Assembly: GCA_910588295.1 (NCBI GenBank) | Contig: CAJUQO010000071.1 | Span: 1-16,243 of the forward strand | Direction: 5' to 3' | Origin: an uncultured Lachnospiraceae bacterium | GTDB lineage: Bacteria > Bacillota > Clostridia > Lachnospirales > Lachnospiraceae | DNA: 16,243 nt | Shown: in pieces, positions 14,609 through 16,243 of the stretch | Position numbering within the stretch: the stretch's first letter is position 1 | How the letters are laid out: every line of letters starts with the position of its first letter | The notes under the pieces: model-generated | Told to the model about the DNA's origin: nothing | The model's input: only the letters and a program-made list of their open reading frames with translations | Databases searched by the model: none | Translations under genes and position numbers: made by a program

Positions 14609-15022
14609 TTGGACCATCTAAAGCAGTACCATAAGATTACATATACCAATCTCCTCACCGGCGGTAAACTCAACGCTTATCTTACCGATTCTCAAATAAA
14701 TGTGCTGCTAACGCTTGCAGATATTCCAGAAAAGAAACTTTCATTCAAAGAACTTGAAAAAAGTTTGGCGTTGGCGCAGTCTACGACAGCGGGGCTGATT
14801 TCGAGGTTAGAACTAAAGGATTTAGTATCTGTTACTGGCGACGGGAATGATAAGCGGATTATATATGTTCAAATTACACCAGCAGGAGAAAGCTGTTGTA
14901 AAGATGCAGAAACAGCAATGTTTGATATGGAGAAGAAATTATTAGCTTCCCTTTCAGAATCAGAAAGAAAAGAGTTCTTTTTCCTGTTAAAAAAAGTGAA
15001 GCATTCATTCCCAAATATGTAA
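14609..15022 (+). CDS. MarR-family regulator with an N-terminus derived from tnpV (chimera)
   Basis: The 137-residue ORF has a typical MarR winged helix at about residues 28-105: INVLLTLADIPEKKLSFKEL, then AQSTTAGLISRLE as the recognition helix, and GDGNDKRIIYVQIT with the DxR wing. A C-terminal dimer helix ends at FPNM. The first 25 or so residues (HLKQYHKITYTNLLTGGKLN and AYLTD) are not MarR but match the middle of TnpV, in the same frame as the tnpV start at 14432. So a recombination fused tnpV to marR near position 14684 and removed the MarR N-terminal helix. Only TTG 14609 and non-ATG codons are available as starts, and no good SD precedes it. It may be weakly translated or dead. In related loci a MarR gene precedes a MATE transporter, as here. 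Confidence 0.6.
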   Translation: MDHLKQYHKITYTNLLTGGKLNAYLTDSQINVLLTLADIPEKKLSFKELEKSLALAQSTTAGLISRLELKDLVSVTGDGNDKRIIYVQITPAGESCCKDAETAMFDMEKKLLASLSESERKEFFFLLKKVKHSFPNM

Positions 15023-15050
15023 TGCCTGTTGCACGACAGCAGGCATTTCA
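15023..15050 (+). terminator. Terminator after the MarR-like gene
   Basis: TGCCTGTTG (15023-15031) and CAGCAGGCA (15037-15045) form a 9-bp stem with one G-T pair and a 5-nt loop, directly after the stop codon, followed by TTT. The U-tract is short. Confidence 0.55.
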
Positions 15051-15077
15051 TCAAAGCTAATAAATCGTATACTTTCA

Positions 15078-15254
15078 ATCGTATGATGCTGGGGTCAAAA
15101 GGTATTGAAGGCTCAAATTGTGTTAATTGAGTTAAAATTGAATCTGATTTACAATATTATACGCATATTCAGGCTCAATTAAAAATCACACAATTCGCAT
15201 ACAATTAATACAATTTTTCATCTGATGACCTTTTGACCCCAACATCATCGTATG
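15078..15254. mobile_element. MITE-like element with terminal inverted repeats and an 8-bp direct repeat
   Basis: A repeat unit at 15083-15103 (core TGGGGTCAAAAGGT) recurs inverted at 15228-15248 with one mismatch in 21 bases. Inside, further inverted segments pair (AATTGTGT near 15116 with ACACAATT near 15187; TTAATTGAG near 15123 with CTCAATTAA near 15175), so the whole could fold into a long hairpin. The 8-bp ATCGTATG occurs directly at 15078-15085 and 15247-15254, as a target duplication would. There is no transposase ORF. It lies between the MarR-like gene and the MATE remnant and is very AT-rich inside. The family of the helper transposase is unknown to me. Confidence 0.65.
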
Positions 15255-15286
15255 CAGTTAATAATAAAGAAAATGGAGGTAGTACA

Positions 15287-15914
15287 ATGGAAAACAAAAA
15301 GTCGATGGAATTATTCAGTAATGCGCCTGTATCGCAAGTCAAGCATTGTTACAAACAGCCAAATGGCGCAGTATGGAGATATGGCTCTTGCAGGAATTGG
15401 TGTAGCAATGAAAGTAACTATGATGACAGGTATGGTATGCATTGGATTAGGTCAGGGAATACAGCCGATTTTGGGCTATTGCGTAGGCGCAAAACTTTGG
15501 GTGCGGTTTAAAAATGTCCTGCGTTTTTCTTTGGCATTCTCTTTTACCCTTAGTGTGGTTTTAACAGGTGTCTGTTATCTGTTTACGAGCCAGATTATAA
15601 GAGCGTTTCTCATAGATGCCACTGCCTATGGCTATGCTTTAACATTTTCAAGAATATTGCTCTCCACCAGTATATTCTTTGGGGTTTTTTATGCGCTGAT
15701 TAACGCTTTGCAGGCTATGGGGGCGGGGACTGCCGCTCTGATTATTAACATAAGCAGGCAAGGTATCATTTATATTCCCGTAATGTTTTTGCTGAAAACG
15801 ATTGTCGGCATGACAGGACTGGTATGGGCACAGCCTGTAGCCGATATTACATCTTTGGCACTAGCCTATGTCCTATATGTGCAGGAATCAAACAAAATAT
15901 TTTCAAAGCAATGA
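15287..15914 (+). pseudogene. MATE-family efflux transporter with a large internal deletion and frameshift
   Basis: The gene has a good start: GGAGGT (15275-15280), then ATG 15287, reading MENKKSMELFSNAPVSQ. This is the opening of a MATE multidrug/Na+ antiporter of about 450 aa. At about 15336-15343 it jumps to the later half of the protein, in another frame: SIVTNSQMAQYGDMALAGIG (from 15342), then GLGQGIQPILGYCVGAKLW and hydrophobic helices to the stop at 15912-15914 (about 190 residues). About 240 residues, roughly half the transporter, are missing. The N-terminal frame runs on to a stop at 15511, so no working transporter can be made. The pairing with a MarR-type gene fits a formerly regulated efflux unit. 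Confidence 0.75.
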
Positions 15915-15974
15915 CGGTATGTTTTATAAAAATATGGTTTCTAATATTTAAAGATTGACGGTAAGGATTTTAAA

Positions 15975-16156
15975 ATGATGAAAGAAAAATGGATACTTTG
16001 TCCTGTTTGTAAAAATAAAACCCGAAACAGAATTAGAAAAGACACAATTCTGTTAAATTATCCCTTATATTGTCCTAAATGCAAGTAAGAAACACTGATT
16101 AAGGCAAAAGATTTACAAATAGCAGTCATCGCAGAGCCAGACGCTTAAGACGCAGA
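15975..16156 (+). pseudogene. Cysteine-rich KTR-domain protein, damaged right copy
   Basis: From ATG 15975 (or 15978), with TAAGGA upstream, the frame reads MMKEKWILCPVCKNKTRNRI, then RKDTILLNYPLYCPKCK, and stops at TAA 16086-16088 after 37 residues. Both CPxC knuckles are intact. The DNA after the stop still reads the family tail (ETLIKAKDLQIAVIAEPDA), so TAA replaces what I expect to be CAA (Gln). Then an extra T near 16144-16147 shifts the frame; without it the end would read KTQSR, the usual family ending as I recall it. So this copy has two lesions. The 37-residue product could still fold around a metal. A left copy at 227-328 is broken differently. Confidence 0.6.
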
Positions 16157-16208
16157 GCCGATAAACATGCGAAATAAAATCACAGTTTGTTGGCTCTGTT
16201 TTATTTCA
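16153..16208 (+). terminator. Terminator after the KTR gene
   Basis: CAGAGCC (16153-16159) pairs with GGCTCTG (16192-16198), extended by ATAAAC with GTTTGT after a mismatch, and is followed by TTTTATTT. GAAATAAAA (16170-16178) in the loop can also pair with TTTTATTTC (16199-16207), which gives a competing fold. Confidence 0.65.
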
Positions 16209-16243
16209 TAAGGTTTTAAGGCAAACGCCCACCATATAAAAAA

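Noticed and set aside
15233..15511. A 92-codon ORF across the MITE right end and the MATE start
   Set aside because: It is only the true N-terminal MATE frame extended upstream, then out-of-frame sequence after the deletion; described as part of the pseudogene.
16153..16208. A riboswitch or attenuator based on the two competing folds after the KTR gene
   Set aside because: The alternative pairing is AT-only and overlaps an ordinary terminator, and no gene follows within the window to be regulated.
1..16243. CRISPR arrays, tRNA or rRNA genes, attachment sites with an integrase, or a defence system
   Set aside because: No regularly spaced repeats, cloverleaf or rRNA signatures, recombinase gene, or recognisable defence genes were seen on either strand.

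Overview
This window looks like a chromosomal segment of an anaerobic Firmicute, most likely Clostridia and probably Lachnospiraceae. The reasons are a GC-rich core with strong AAGGAGG-type ribosome binding sites, a CarD-family regulator, a feoA-feoA-feoB locus followed by a small Cys-rich membrane protein, and low-GC mobile-element debris typical of gut clostridia. The assignment is an inference from gene content; no taxonomic marker gene is present.

The layout runs as follows. (1) Positions 1-426 are AT-rich remnant DNA: the C-terminus of an SPL-like radical SAM protein, a cut-off Cys-rich KTR protein, and the C-terminal stub of a VOC/glyoxalase-like gene joined at about position 304. (2) Positions 427-6550 hold arginine biosynthesis: argG on the minus strand, divergent from argC-argJ-argB-argD on the plus strand. 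The shared intergenic region has two facing promoters and up to three ARG-box-like sites spaced exactly 21 bp. ArgJ recycles acetyl groups, ArgB looks like the arginine-sensitive type, and ArgC and ArgD carry the chain to N-acetylornithine. argF, carAB and argH are not here. (3) Positions 6551-9012 hold a CarD-family regulator with a roughly 200-nt structured leader, then malQ. (4) Positions 9154-10814 hold an Lrp/AsnC regulator, a TcdA-like tRNA t6A dehydratase, and an Rrf2 regulator with three IscR-like cysteines. (5) Positions 11032-14323 hold the ferrous iron operon: promoter with a DtxR-like palindrome, feoA, feoA, feoB with an unusual acidic extracytoplasmic insert, and a GTG-started 45-aa Cys-rich membrane protein closed by a terminator. 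(6) Positions 14324-16243 are AT-rich mobile debris: a tnpV interrupted by an in-frame 57-nt palindromic insert, a MarR regulator whose N-terminus is made of tnpV sequence, a MITE-like inverted-repeat element with an 8-bp direct repeat, a MATE transporter with a large internal deletion, and a second damaged KTR gene with a terminator.

The core is ordinary metabolism and iron uptake. The unusual content is the pair of decayed mobile-element edges that bracket it, both carrying KTR genes, and the tnpV-marR chimera. I found no CRISPR array, tRNA, rRNA, or convincing new defence or biosynthetic system.
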